DNA of 64,000 nucleotides. Source: Closterium sp. NIES-65 (lineage: Eukaryota; Streptophyta; Zygnematophyceae; Desmidiales; Closteriaceae). The translations under genes were made by a program, and so were the position numbers. Positions 21,650 through 32,568 of this stretch are shown here, piece after piece. The notes below the pieces were generated by a model. That model worked only from the letters and a program-made list of their open reading frames with translations, did not search any database and was not told the origin of the DNA. Where the stretch lies: assembly GCA_948144175.1 (NCBI GenBank), contig CANXME010002410.1:182777-246776 (forward strand), read 5' to 3'. Position 1 is the stretch's first letter; every line of letters begins with the position of its first letter.

Positions 21650-23173
21650 CTTCCTAACTCTCCTCCTCCTCATCCTCCTCCTCCTCCTCATCCTCCTCCT
21701 CCTCCTCTTCCTCCTCCTCCTCCCCTTCCTTCTCCAGCTCCTCCTCCTCCGCCCACTCATCGAGGCACACATCGTCCTCGTCCGCCTCCACCTCCCCATC
21801 CTCCTCCAACTTGTACCCCTCGGGGATGGGGGGGAGGGGGGGGAATATTTCCCTCCACCACTGCACCCTTCCTCCCCACCACACTAGGTCCCGCTTCCGC
21901 ATCCTTGTGGAACTTGTGCACAACATTCCAGTTGTGCGCAATGTACACAAGGTTGCGCACATTCGCCGACCCAAGCCTGTTCCTGCGCGCCGTGTGCACG
22001 CCATCCCATGTAGACCAGCCCTGCTCGCATGGGGAAGCGGAAATCGCATGGGGAAGCGGAAATGGCCTGGGACAGCGTGCGCCGCGCAATGCACGCCAGG
22101 TCGGCGTACTCCCATCCATTGTACTGCCACCACAACATCACGTTCCCCTTCCCCAGCTGAATCTCCCCACGCCCATCGATCACGGTCTGTGTGCCGAATC
22201 CTCCTTCGCCGTTGATGTAGGCCGTCACCCCCTCATGCAGCGGCCTCACCAGTCCCTTCTTGCCACGGTTCTTCTTCCAGTACTTGTCAACGAACGCCTT
22301 CTGTCGCTCCAGCCACTCGTGCATGAACTCGGTGCACTCTGCATCCTGCAGAAAGATCCCCTCCTCCTGGTTCGCCGGGAACAAGATCCAGCCTGCCACG
22401 TGGAGGGGGCAAGCCAGGCTCTCGTCCCAACGCCTCCTCAAATGCTCCCACACCTTTTCCTTATCCTCCGACTTCAGCTTGCACTCCCTCCCCTCCAGCA
22501 GCTTATCCAACTCCTCTGTCAGCTGCAGCATGATGTCGTACAGCTAGCCCATCATCCCCTTCACCGCTGAATCCATCCTCCGCATCACATTGCAGAACAG
22601 CTCCATCACCTGCAGAAAGACGTCCACCTTCTTCCACCACCCCTGGTCCATCACCCACCCCTCAAAATCCGCTCCTGTAACCGTGCTCCCCCCCCTCTCC
22701 GGCCAATCCTTGTGCGTCACCATCGCCGTGAGCTGCTGGCGAACGTCGCGCAGACAAGACACTGTGATGAACTGCATTCCGAAGCGCGTGCTTGCTAGGC
22801 GCAACACCGGCAGCGATTTCTTCTTGCCGTGCAGCTCCGTGTCGCGCAGGAAGGCGCGCATGCACTGGTGCCCCCGCACGAAAGAGATCATGTTGTCAGT
22901 CTGGGTCACGACCACCTGCGCCCAGTCCATCTTGCCCACGTCCTCCATCAGCAGGTCCAGCACATGCGTCGCACAGGGAACGAGCTCGAGATGCGGCCAC
23001 TCCTTCCGCAACAGCTTGCCAGCCTTCTTGTAGTTGCTGCCGCCGTCCGTACACAGCGCCACAACATGCTTCGCCTCGATGCGCTCGATGATCGGCTGCA
23101 GTACGCTGGCGATGAACTTGCCACTCTTCGTCACCACCTTGCAATCGACCGCCTCAACGAAGACCGCTCTAGT
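21650..23173 (-). pseudogene. hAT transposase, C-terminal two thirds (DUF659 and hATC dimerisation)
   Basis: Reading from 23173 downwards, the frame starts in the DUF659-like/catalytic region (AVFVEAVDCKVV, LCTDGGSNYKKAG, CATHVLDLL) and continues to an in-frame TAG at 22544-22546. The same frame then runs on through the C-terminal region, including LWWQYNGWEYADLACIA and SASPC, the hAT dimerisation motif. A 19-bp tandem duplication at about 22027-22064 shifts the frame just after SASPC; the other frame continues with the expected helix and ends in an acidic Glu/Asp tail coded by a CTC/CTT repeat (21655-21745). The upstream part is separated by the solo LTR. Confidence 0.85.
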
Positions 23174-24335
23174 TGCAGAGATAACTACTACAACGAGAGC
23201 TAGACTACGCGCTAGGCACGGGTGCTCGTGTGATCTCTGCGTTCGTTGGTCCTTAGTCGTTTTCCTAGTGCACATACAGCTTGCTAGTTCACGGGGAGAA
23301 TTGGCAAGAGTTTCACTAGAGAAAGTTGACAACAATGGTACAATAAAGTTGGCATGGCAAGACTACATCAGAGCTAGCATTCAGGTCGGTCGACTGCCAG
23401 CGCAGCATGGTCGACCGCGTTCCAGCTGTGCAAAGTCGACGGCGTGCCAACGTCGCAGGTTGACGGCGTGCCAGCGCTGCTCACGCAGAACAGCAGCACA
23501 CCCGCTTCGCAGGTGCTCGCAGATGATTGGCGGTCTGAGCCTCGTCACCTGCACAACGCACACACCAAGTCAACCTGGCGCTGATGACTGCTTCTGATCA
23601 GCCACGACGACCTCGGGATACCACCACCAAAGTCGCGCTCGCCAACTTCGCCTGGGCGACCGTCGCACTCCTCCGCAGAACCTCGTCACCTAGGTAACCT
23701 GGTCAACCGAGCAACCACGTCGACCAGCTGCTCCCGTACGTGCCCGTCGACCTCCCAAGTCGACGGCCACCTCCAAGTCGACCTCACCAGGTCGACCACA
23801 CCCCTGGTCGACCAGCTCCAGGTCGACGTCACTTCTGGTCGACCAGCTCCTCGTCGACCAGCTCCTCGTCGACCAGCTTCATGTCGACTAGCGCAGTTGT
23901 CGGCTGACCACCCAAGTCGGCTACCCGAAGTCGGCGTCACGAAGTTGACGCCCAGCTACTCGACGCCCAACTGCTCGGCGTCCTGAGTCGAGGTCGACGT
24001 CGGCCCCTCCTTCGTCGACCACCAGGTCAGGTCGACCACCAGCAGGTCAACCAGCAGGCCTGGTCGACCAACCACCAGGTCGACCAGCAGTCCGTCAGCC
24101 GACCACCGAAGTCGGCTTCCCCAAGTTGACATCCTCCGTAGGTCGACTTCCCAAGTCGACCTCCCTGCAGTCGGCGCCACCCTGAAGTTGGCGCCCGTAC
24201 AGTGGTCTCCATGCAGGTCGACCTCCTCGTCAACCAACTCGCCCACTGCTGCAAGTCGGCTGCTCCCCTCACACCCGACAACGAAGTCGGCTCCGACCAA
24301 GCGAGGACGGGGCCAACACACAACTCCCGTTGACA
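23174..24335 (-). repeat. Solo LTR of the GTCGAC copia family, minus strand
   Basis: Read on the minus strand this starts TGTCAACGGG and ends ATCTCTGCA, with the same internal landmarks as the young copia LTR (GTTGGCCCCG near the start, AAACTCTTGCC and GTAGTCTAGCTC near the end). It is 1,162 bp long and clearly diverged. The flanking 5 bp are CTAGT (23169-23173) and CCAGT (24336-24340), a target duplication with one substitution. It splits the hAT transposase frame. Confidence 0.85.
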
Positions 24336-24607
24336 CCAGTGTCGTTGATGCAGATGATGTTCATCTGCGTGCGGCCGCTCTTGTCCTGCATCATGTCGCT
24401 GACGATCGTCACGCCCGTCTCCATCCACGACTTCGATACCGGTGACAACGCCTCTCAATCCGCTGCTTGCACTCAAGCAGGCCGGCGCCTCCGACGTAGT
24501 GCCGCATGGGGGGGACGTAGTTTGGGCCGGCAGCGGTGACAGCTCGCAGCATGTTGAGGAAGAGCGGGTGCTCTCACAGAGACTCTGGCGTGCGCGTCCC
24601 CGCGAGG
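24336..24607 (-). pseudogene. hAT transposase, middle part
   Basis: Minus strand, from the TRIM toward the solo LTR: the stretch with EHPLFLNMLRAV and GPNYVPP, typical of hAT proteins just before DUF659, then after a frameshift VTIVSDMMQDKSGR and MNIICIND, the start of DUF659. An in-frame TGA at 24574-24576 sits where an Arg codon fits (CGA to TGA). The frame would join the downstream part if the solo LTR were removed. Confidence 0.75.
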
Positions 24608-24984
24608 TGTCAGAACACTTGCACTGGGGATGCCCGAGAGATCCGTGGGAAGGGTTACAGGCTCATTGGCCTAGGGGGTTATGGGCGCATTGACCCGCTA
24701 CAGAAACAAGCCCTTTTATTGCAGTGGTCTAGTGACTGGGATTCTGACATGGTATCAGAGCGATCTCGGGTTCAAATCCCCATGTGCGCACTTGCTGGCG
24801 GGGTCGCTGTGCCGTGTCCTATGGCATCCAAGTGAATAGGGGTGTCAGAACACTTGCACTGGGGATGCCCGAGAGATCCTTGGGAAGGGTTACAGGCTCA
24901 TTGGCCTGGGGGGTTATCGGCACACTGACCCGCTACAGAAACAAGCCCTTTTATCCCAGTGGTCTAGTGACTGATATTCTGACA
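24608..24984. mobile_element. TRIM (miniature LTR retrotransposon), 377 bp, intact structure
   Basis: Two 142-bp LTRs (24608-24749 and 24843-24984), each starting TGTCAGAACAC and ending TCTGACA, or ATTCTGACA in both when extended. A perfect 12-base initiator-Met primer site TGGTATCAGAGC (24750-24761) follows the first, and a purine tract ending TAGGGG (to 24842) precedes the second. The whole is flanked by a perfect 5-bp target duplication CGAGG (24603-24607 and 24985-24989). The internal region is only 93 bp and codes nothing, so it depends on proteins of another element. It is inserted in the hAT transposase relic. Confidence 0.95.
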
Positions 24985-24989
24985 CGAGG

Positions 24990-25502
24990 TAGAGGACAAT
25001 CGCCTCGTTGGCCGCCCGCCTTGCCGCTTGTCCACCCTCGCCATAAAAGTCATCCATGCGACCGCGCTTCTTCTTCCCTTTCGCCTCGCTCTTGCCACTC
25101 ACCGAAGCGACCGCCGCAGTCGTCGCCCGCGCCTTTTGGTTGCGCGCCCGAATCTTCGCCTCGAACATTTCGCGAATCTCCGCGGAAATCTCCGTAGGCA
25201 CATCCTTGCAAACGACTCCCGCCTCGCGGCGACGGTGCGGGTCATACCATTCGGCGAGATGCTTTGAGCGCGGCTACTACTAAAAGAAAACTTCTTGTGG
25301 CAAAAAAGGCACTCGACTTGCTCGCCCTTCTTCTCGGATCCATAAAGAAATAATAGTGCTTGTAGATCGGGTGCTCGGGATGCTTAGACTTCTTCTCAAC
25401 CCCCTCCATTTCTTGCGAAACACGAGCGGATACACCCTCGCCGACGGCAGTCTCGCTCGCGGAGGAGGAACTACTAGACGAAGGGCTACTACTAGAAGAC
25501 AT
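24990..25502 (-). pseudogene. hAT transposase, N-terminal part with BED-type zinc finger
   Basis: Begins at ATG 25502 with a Ser-rich stretch and ends at the TRIM. It contains the BED-finger cysteines in ECLFCHKKF, then, after a frameshift, SKHLAEWYDPHRR and VVCKDVPTEIS, and a basic region ending in EAIVLYL. The change of frame inside the zinc finger, plus two stop codons in the second frame at that point, shows it is dead. BED fingers bind the transposon ends. Confidence 0.7.
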
Positions 25503-27398
25503 GGTTGCGCGCGCGGTGGAAAGAGCTAAACCCTAAGGGTTTTCGACAGAGATTTGAAAGAAATGAAGGTTGGGGAGCACAAATGAGGGATTTGTGCTCC
25601 CCAACCTCTTTGTGGTTAACCATAGGGGTTGGGTTTTGTAGATAATGAGTGGAAATTGAATTATTTTTCGGGCTGCCCGAAATTTTTTTAGCCATGCGTC
25701 TTGCGTCTAAATCAGCCGTGCGCCGTCTCCATCCGTAGCCCTGGATTCAAAAGTGCACAGTGGTTCAGCCATATGTGCCAAAGTGTACCTGGATAGAGGA
25801 CATTGAAATCCCCCCAGTGTCACCGGCGATCCTCCCCTACTCGGCTGTCATACAGCGCTGTGAAAAGGTGGGTCTGGCTACACGTAGAACGTAGGTCTGC
25901 CAATCAGGCCGACCCTACACCTGCCTGCCGTTGCTGCAGCCGGAATCTCCCCACGAGTTCCACCCCGAATGGATCTCGAGTCAAATATGTGCTGGTGCAT
26001 ACGCTCCCTCCTCACACGAAGCTTCCTATGGGACCATCATGAGTTATGAACCACGGCAATGGGTTTCCATTCTTCCTGCCACAGATCCGCACACTCGACC
26101 CACTGCTGCCACCTCCCTTGGTCCCGGACGCACCTGTCTCTCCTGGGTGAACTTTCCCCTGTCCACGTTTCTTCCTAGGACACAGCCACCGCCACTGGTG
26201 CCATGCCAGCCTCCTTGTGGACGGGCAGGCTGAAGCTGTAGCAAAGAGGATGGAGCTTGTGGCTATCGTAGGTTCAGGAGGAGACCAGCAAGTTCCTCAT
26301 GAGCTCTCCCGCATGCTTGTGGAGCACAAGGTCTGTTCGGGGCGCTTTCTACTTGCGTTTCAAGGAGGTGCGTGTGCTGGCGGGGTTTCGCTGCAGTTGC
26401 ATTGCATAATGCTGGGGGGATGGCTGCAACTCTGCTGCTATGGGGTTGGGGGAAACTTTGGTGGAGGCAACCCGGATGACAAGCTTGGGTCCTCCCACCT
26501 GACACGTGAGCTGACACTGGTGAGTAGCATTGAAATCGAGTAGGAGCACATATGGTCTGCAGTCACTGTATTCAAACGGATATTCTTGCTCGTTCCTACC
26601 TCACAACCACTGGAAGGAGCACAACATATGGATAAGGCAACGAAAAGCTTTCTACTTTATGTGAATGTGGTGGTAAAACGCAAGATCCACATACATCTGG
26701 CAGCAAACTGGCATCTCTATGTGGATTTGACAGATTGTGGCGAGGCATACAAGCTCGTTCTGGCTCGATTGGTTTGCGTATCATAGATGAGCCACAGGCC
26801 TAATTAGCTGCCCACTCATCTCATCGGCCAGTCGGCTCGTTGTGCAATGGAACGACTAAGCTGGTCATAGGCCTATGCTCAACCCCACTATGTGTAGGAG
26901 CCTTGCATTTGTGAGTCATTTCCAACAGCTCCAAATGCTCATATGGCCGAGCTTGGACCCTCTAGCCATGATGTAGTTCAAATTGAATGGCGTGGGACAG
27001 CGTGGTTGGGCCAGCCTGTTTGGAACACGTTCCCGACTGCCCTTTTTGCATGTACCGCTTGTCGATCTCAGCCTGGCAATTACTAGCCCGGCCTGTTGGG
27101 TCAGCCTGCTGCAGAAACATCATGTACAATGACTAGTTGTAGCATGGTCTGAGTCCACCAACTAGTCACCTTGCTGCAGATCTCTGGCAAACTTGCTGTA
27201 GAACCGACCTACCATAGGCCGCCCCCCAGGCCCTGGGTTAGCGGGCTTGCTCAACCCAGCGCCAGCCCGTGGTCATGCCTAGCATGTATGCTCGTTCTCA
27301 AATCAAGTTGACTTGGTGTCGCCATCGCAGTCCCTCTAATTTCTGAACTCGTACGACGTCATGTTGGCCCTCTTTCCCATTCCCTTCATGATGCTTAC

Positions 27399-27470
27399 AA
27401 TGTCTGGAGATTGCTCAGGCTACGGATGGTGGATGGAATAGACCCACTCAGAGAATTGTTGGAAAGAAAC
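27399..27470 (-). CDS. LRR exon (72 nt)
   Basis: Minus strand: acceptor ATTAG, LRR core NNSLSGSIPSTIRSL, donor GTAAGC. Same protein sequence as 20268-20339 in the sister unit. Open frame. Confidence 0.7.
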
Positions 27471-28199
27471 CTAATGATACAACATATGAAGGGTGTATGG
27501 GCGCACAGAAACAAATACAGCAAGAAAACAATACCTCAATTTATGGACACATGAGTATGGCTGCATATAAAGCGGATACGATCAAACCATTGCTACAGAG
27601 CCCATGAAAAGGGTGCCATGAAAGTGTATAAAAAAAGAACTGAACTAAAATGTAGGAGAGGGATGAGTGAACATGACATGCTGATATGTGATTTGTGATA
27701 CATGCTACCTACTCTAAAAGGTGCCTGATTGTGAGCACAACACAAAGAAGCTACTGAATTCAACCATCGACATTATTCCACAACACTGCAAGAAACAATG
27801 GTGAATGATGTGCCGGGGTAGCCAAACGTTAGCATTTTGACACTAGATGTTTAATGGACATATTGACAAACCCTTTATATTATTGTCAATGTCCATAAAA
27901 ATGAACTGTGGAGGCTCAGTTAGGGGGCCTCATGGCCTTGCCCATGTGTCTTACCGCCTGGACATTTTGGGACCTTATAGTGAGGCTAATGCGGAGAGAT
28001 TCGCAGCAAATCCTGCTCACCACTGTGAGTGGCGAGATAGACCGGCTCACAACAGTGACAAGTCGCTGTGGGCACACAGGAGGAATGACTGCATTCTCTC
28101 TCAGCCAGTTCAGGGGCACCTTCCATCCCCAGTGGATCTCAATTCACATTCGCGGAGGTCAGTTAGGACTCTCTTTCTGGATCCCTTGCCGATACTCAC

Positions 28200-28271
28200 A
28201 ATGTTTTGAGGCTGCTCATTTTGCCGATGGTGGATGGAATAGACCCACTCAGAGCGTTGGCACTAAGAGCT
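28200..28271 (-). CDS. LRR exon (72 nt)
   Basis: Minus strand: acceptor ATCAG, LRR core ANALSGSIPSTIGKM, donor GTGAGT. Sister of 21069-21140 but with a consensus donor. It is the second exon of its unit, 801 bp from 27399. Confidence 0.7.
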
Positions 28272-28460
28272 CTGATGGAAAAGCAAGCGAAGTATATTAT
28301 GGGTGGAAAGCAAGCGAAGTATGTTATGGGTGAAGAAAACTTGCGCCTCATGGCAAACATGCAAAAGTGTACACATTCAGAAGCAAGAGAAGAGGATATA
28401 GAGTACAAAATGTTTGTGTTGGTGGAAAGACACAGCAGGATACAACTGTGACCTGAAACA

Positions 28461-28999
28461 GCTATGCATGCACAGTGCTTAAAACAGCATACTCCATCGC
28501 ATAATGTCTTCACTGTCTGCATTTGAACAAATTGATTTTGTGAAGGAAAGTCTGTAGGCCAGCAGCGTTGGCAAGACACTTTGTTTTTTTTTCTGTAGGG
28601 AAAAGGAGAGTTCAGGGATGGCTCAGATTTGACCAACGATGATGGCAGCTTGAGAATGGCTGGTCTGATGACTATATTTGGGTATGATCAAGCTGATGGC
28701 AGACTATATGCCATGGCTTTGGGTGTTTTCCGTTCGCTACGAGCTTGATTTCATAGAATTTCACTCTCATTTGAACATGAGGAACAGCCAGAACCTCCCT
28801 TTCCCATGTATCTGGTCACTTGGACATTGCAAGACCCTATCATGAGGCTAATGTGCAGAGGTAGGCGACAGACCCCAGTACCAAGTAGATGGTGAGGATT
28901 CTTCCATACTGATCCCAGTTAGCTACCCATGGCGGTCTAGGATGCTGCCTTTTTTGTGAATGTCCTGCATTCTGTGCGTTTTCTTTTCCAAAAAGAGAA
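28461..28999. other. No gene seen; intron-like LRR-locus sequence
   Basis: 28610-28870 is related to 16540-16800. No exon with splice signals was recognised. Confidence 0.4.
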
Positions 29000-29360
29000 A
29001 GCAAAGGCCGATCTAAGAGAACATTGACGCATCATAGATGCAAAACATGGACTACCCATGCTCGCATCCCAGTGCGTCTTCTCTCCCTACACACGCAACT
29101 TAAGGCCGTGCTCAGTATGTGGCAAACCTTTAGGGGACTCCTAAAGAGGGAAATTAAAGACCAATTTATGAACACATTGACGCATCAAATACGCAGAAGA
29201 TGGACTGCTCATGCTCGCAACCCAATGCGTCTCTCCCCACACATACAGCTTAAGGCTGTGGTCAAGTATGTGGAAAATCTTAAGGGAACAGGGAAATTGA
29301 AGACCAATTAAAGAGCACATTGACTCATCAAAGACGCAAAAGATGGGCTACTCATGCTTG
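29000..29360. repeat. Tandem repeat of about 145-150 bp, 2.5 copies
   Basis: The motif CATTGACGCATCA followed by ACGCA(G/A)AA.ATGGACT and CATGCTCGCA recurs at about 29023, 29173 and 29317, with the last copy truncated. The unit drifts in length. Not coding. Confidence 0.6.
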
Positions 29361-30270
29361 AAATGTATGCCTTTCCCTACAACATGACCAAGGGCAGGTT
29401 CCCTTGTGACTTGTGCCAAACTGGTTTATCAAAGGTCAAACGGTGCCCTGATTTTCACCGGCCAGCCCGCACTACTTGAACTGTTCTGATGTCAGACTGC
29501 TTGAATCGTTTTGGTCCTCAGTGAGAAGGTATATGCCTGGAAAACCAGGCTGCTTCAATCCCGTGGCCCATGACAAACCCCACCACTGCTGCCGGACAAG
29601 GGCACAAGACACCGACACATATTATCCCGTAATGTGTCAAACTCGGAGCTCAATTTTGCATTCAATGACAAGTATAGGCCTGAGCTGACAATTGAGTCAA
29701 GCAGGGCCAGCAATCCTGCTCTGCCGGCTGACCCCGAGTTATCGAGCTGGCCCGACGAGCCGAGACCCGGCTTGCCGGCCCATTGAACTTATTCTTTCAC
29801 CAGCCGGCCACAAGCTGGTCAAACCTGGCTGGCCCGAACTGGGCAAGAATATGCTTGATAATCTAGGCTGGTTGTCTGGCAGACCAAGATGGCCCTTGAG
29901 ACCTGTGGGATACAAATAAACCTTGGATTGAGATAGTTGGAGCTCATTCTTTTATTTCCACCTTTTTTGAAACACGGGTCCAAGATGACAATTGAGTCAA
30001 GACAAGCTGGCAATCAGAGTATCAACTGGCTGAAATCAAACCGATCTCGACGAGCCAAGACCCTCTCTTACCCAGATGAGAAACTCGAAGCAAATCCAAA
30101 GCTGAAATGCAAGATTTACCCGAAGCAGTAAAATACCAAAACCGTGTAAGCAATGCCTGCTTGTCTACAATCGACGAGCCACGAGCTTGGTCAGCTGCCC
30201 GACTGGCTCATCAGCGCACCGGCTCATGGCAACTTGAACCAAGCCAACTTGTTTTGAGACCTATGCTAAT
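29361..30270. other. No gene seen; diverged direct repeat
   Basis: Two related stretches start ACAATTGAGTCAAG at about 29689 and 29988 and continue with GGC/TGGCAATC and GACGAGCC. Nothing else is recognisable. Confidence 0.4.
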
Positions 30271-30276
30271 GCCTAC

Positions 30277-30863
30277 TGTTGATGGGAGAAGATTGTTGGC
30301 CCCGCCCTCGCTTGGGCAACGCCGACGACTTAGTCGGATGTACGGGAGAAGCAGCCGACCGCTCACAATAGGAGAGCTGCTCAACGGGCTTCGTCGAGCT
30401 GCAGGGGACCGCTGTGGCGCTGCTGTCGACCAGGGAGCTAGATAGCTGCAGCTGACTGGGCTGGGCGATGGGTGGGCCGTCGACCAGAATGGGCAGTTCG
30501 ACCAGGAGGCCGACGGAGCTGTCCGTCGACCTGACAAGTGAGCAGTGGTCGACGAGGGGAGCTCGGCGTCAACCGCTGACAATTCTGGTCAACGAAAGGG
30601 GTCCGTCGACCAGGGGGTAGCTCGACAAGAGCTGTCGTGGACTATAGGCACCTGGTGGTCGACCAGAGGCACCTGGACAAACATCGGGTCGGGCCAACCC
30701 GAGGTCGGCTCGGGTCAGGAAACCTCTCTCGCCTGCGTTCTGCGCAGATCTGCTATTTTGCCCCTCGATCTGCGCATATCAGGAATTTTGCCTGTCGATC
30801 TGCGCAGTCGACAAATTCGATGCGATATCTGTGAACATCGGGATTTGGCCTGTACGTTCCTCA
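30277..30863 (+). repeat. Diverged solo LTR of the GTCGAC copia family
   Basis: Starts TGTTGATGGG, followed by TTGGCCCCGCCCTCGCTTGG as in the young copia LTR, and ends GTTCCTCA. Similarity to the young LTR is strong for the first 200 bp and fades after about 30675. The six bases before (GCCTAC, 30271-30276) and after (30864-30869) are identical, consistent with a target duplication. No internal domain follows. Confidence 0.65.
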
Positions 30864-31149
30864 GCCTACGCACATGTTTCGAACAAATGTGTTGGAACAA
30901 AAATTCCCGACCAATTCGTCACTGCTCACCACCTTTTACCGCACTGATTCTACAAACCCCAAACCCCTCCACTCTCACTCTGTATAGATCTCTCGACATT
31001 CATCCTCTGGACATAGTCGACTAGTACTTGCCTAGAAACTAGGATTTATGGGCTGACGGTTAGTTAGGTTGCGGGACTGATCTTGAGTGAAAAAATGTCC
31101 CATCGACATCGACTTTATGGGTTTCCCAAGTGTCGAAGTCAAGTCAAGT

Positions 31150-31520
31150 CAAAGCCCGACCTGGCTACCCTGTTTTTGACCCAATTCCGGGTCTCGGGTC
31201 AAAGTCGACCTAAGGCCAGACCCGACCGACCCGACCCGACCCGACCCGAAATTCAACATCAGGTTGGGTTTTTGCCTGAGCCGGACAGACTCGACCCGGC
31301 TCGGCCAGGACATTGGAAGTCCTCCAACCTGCCAAAAACCTGGGTTTGTTCGGGGCCTTTCGCTCATGCCTAGCCGAAATCGAGCCGCCGATGGCCCGGC
31401 GGACCACGACTGCCCGGCCCGCCCCGGGCCGACAGCCCAATCTAGAGGTTCGGCCCGGGGCAGTTTCGGGGCAGGGCCGACCTGGCAGGGCCCAGCCCGC
31501 CCCCATGCTCAACTCTAACG
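31150..31520. repeat. CCCGACC/GGGCC-rich element fragment, possible non-autonomous hAT end
   Basis: A run of CCCGACCCGA units at about 31220-31250 is followed by GGCCC-rich sequence ending in GCCCGCCCCCATGCTCAAC (to 31511). Another GGCCC-rich block ends the same way at 59378-59398 (GGCCCATGCTCAACCCTA). Read in reverse this gives a shared end, TAGRGTTGAGCATGGG, of the style of plant hAT miniature elements. Open frames here are compositional. Confidence 0.35.
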
Positions 31521-31529
31521 TACAGCACC

Positions 31530-32060
31530 ACACTTACTTATCATAGAGTACGGGGGTGTAAAATTAACCAGAACCACATCTACTGAGGTTTCAGTTCAAA
31601 GGTTGGTGGCTCTGCTAGATGGGAAAATTTTGGCTACCTTTCGCTTGCCAAGTCTGCTTTTCAGGTTAAGATGGTGTTCCCACAGATTCCCGACACCGAA
31701 GTTTGCCCACCAGGCTCAAAAATTGTCGGGATGGTGGTCAGAGTGGGGTAAAATAAAATAGGCCTTCACATCTGACAATCGGATGGACTCAACAACTCGG
31801 TTGAGATTTCTGAATCCCGCGTAAAAAAGTGCCCGAAAAATCGAGAACCAAAAATTCTGAGGCGCACTGAACCATTTTTGTTATTGAATGACGTTGACTC
31901 CAAAACCGGGCAGCTGAACTTTGGCCAATGACACAGAAACGAGGGTTTGGGTCGTACCCCATTTCGGTAGGCCTCGTGGGCCGTCAGATGAGATCGTATA
32001 CGGCTGTAGATTAACACTTGCACGACCAATTTGATGGGAATCTTGGTGCTCGAACTTCGA
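31530..32060. other. No gene seen
   Basis: AT-richer sequence with no repeat or domain I recognise. Confidence 0.4.
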
Positions 32061-32065
32061 GCCGC

Positions 32066-32356
32066 ATGTTGGCAAATTTCTCGAAATCGGCCAAATTGCG
32101 AGCCGCCTGGGAAGACTTTCTTGTCGGGAAACTGTGGGAACGCCCCCTAAGAGGAGGTGATGTAGCAGTCATGGCACGAAGAGAACTAGTTGTTAGCCTT
32201 CAACAGAGTCGAGTGTCTGTGCCGAAGGGGTGGACGTATGCGCAGGCATTTATTGAAGTGGGTTGGACACGGAAGGAGGTAAAACCAGTTAGGAAGGATG
32301 TCATGGAAACGGTTCTTTCTCCTAACCATTTTCACCCTACAAAAGTTTCTCACTAA
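32066..32356 (+). CDS. Hypothetical ORF of 96 aa
   Basis: A frame from ATG 32066, open for about 15 codons further upstream, with balanced amino-acid composition (LRAAWEDFLVGKLWERP, VAVMARRELVVSLQQ). It reads more like a real protein segment than its surroundings. It matches no family I recognise. It might be an exon or a relic of a mobile element. Confidence 0.3.
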   Translation: MLANFSKSAKLRAAWEDFLVGKLWERPLRGGDVAVMARRELVVSLQQSRVSVPKGWTYAQAFIEVGWTRKEVKPVRKDVMETVLSPNHFHPTKVSH

Positions 32357-32568
32357 AAACTCTCGTAGGTAGGTTCACCATAAGCTGGCAGGGACATCAT
32401 TCTTCTCGTGACAAGCTGTACTCATGACAAGGCCATTGTACAATGATGTTCACAACCTGCTCATCACGGGTTGGTCGCATTAACGTAGGCCAATGCTCGT
32501 GCTCATCTCTGCATATGCGCATCTCTCCATGCTCACAGTCATGTGTGCATGCTCCCACTCATACTCAC

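Larger units (their letters stand above)
21317..25708 (-). mobile_element. Dead hAT DNA transposon with nested insertions
   Basis: A minus-strand hAT transposase relic spans most of the interval. Both ends carry AGACGC-type repeats: a 20-bp perfect inverted repeat at 21327-21381 on the left, and GCGTCTTGCGTCT near 25690 on the right. Subterminal A-rich and CGGGC-rich stretches at 21400-21450 and 25655-25690 are roughly inverted copies of one another. Exact termini and an 8-bp target duplication could not be fixed. A solo LTR (23174-24335) and a TRIM (24608-24984) interrupt the transposase. Without them the element is about 2.85 kb, normal for hAT. Confidence 0.75.
25709..28460 (-). repeat. 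LRR-locus unit (two LRR exons), sister of 18516-21315
   Basis: From about 25740 to 28457 it parallels the unit before the hAT element, ending at the same ACAACTGTGACCTGAAAC. The first 200 bp or so match 17950-18180. LRR exons lie at 27399-27470 and 28200-28271. A diverged copy of the possible extra exon is at 26349-26549. Confidence 0.75.

Noticed and set aside
21609..21887. Leucine-rich hydrophobic ORF on the plus strand at the hAT end
   Set aside because: The CTC/CTT repeat codes the acidic Glu/Asp tail of the hAT transposase on the minus strand; the poly-Leu reading is its shadow.
24750..24790. Possible tRNA gene (T-arm-like GGTTCAAATCC after TGGTATCAGAGC)
   Set aside because: There is no cloverleaf or acceptor stem. 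The position between two LTRs identifies it as a retrotransposon primer site with the usual plant-like extension.
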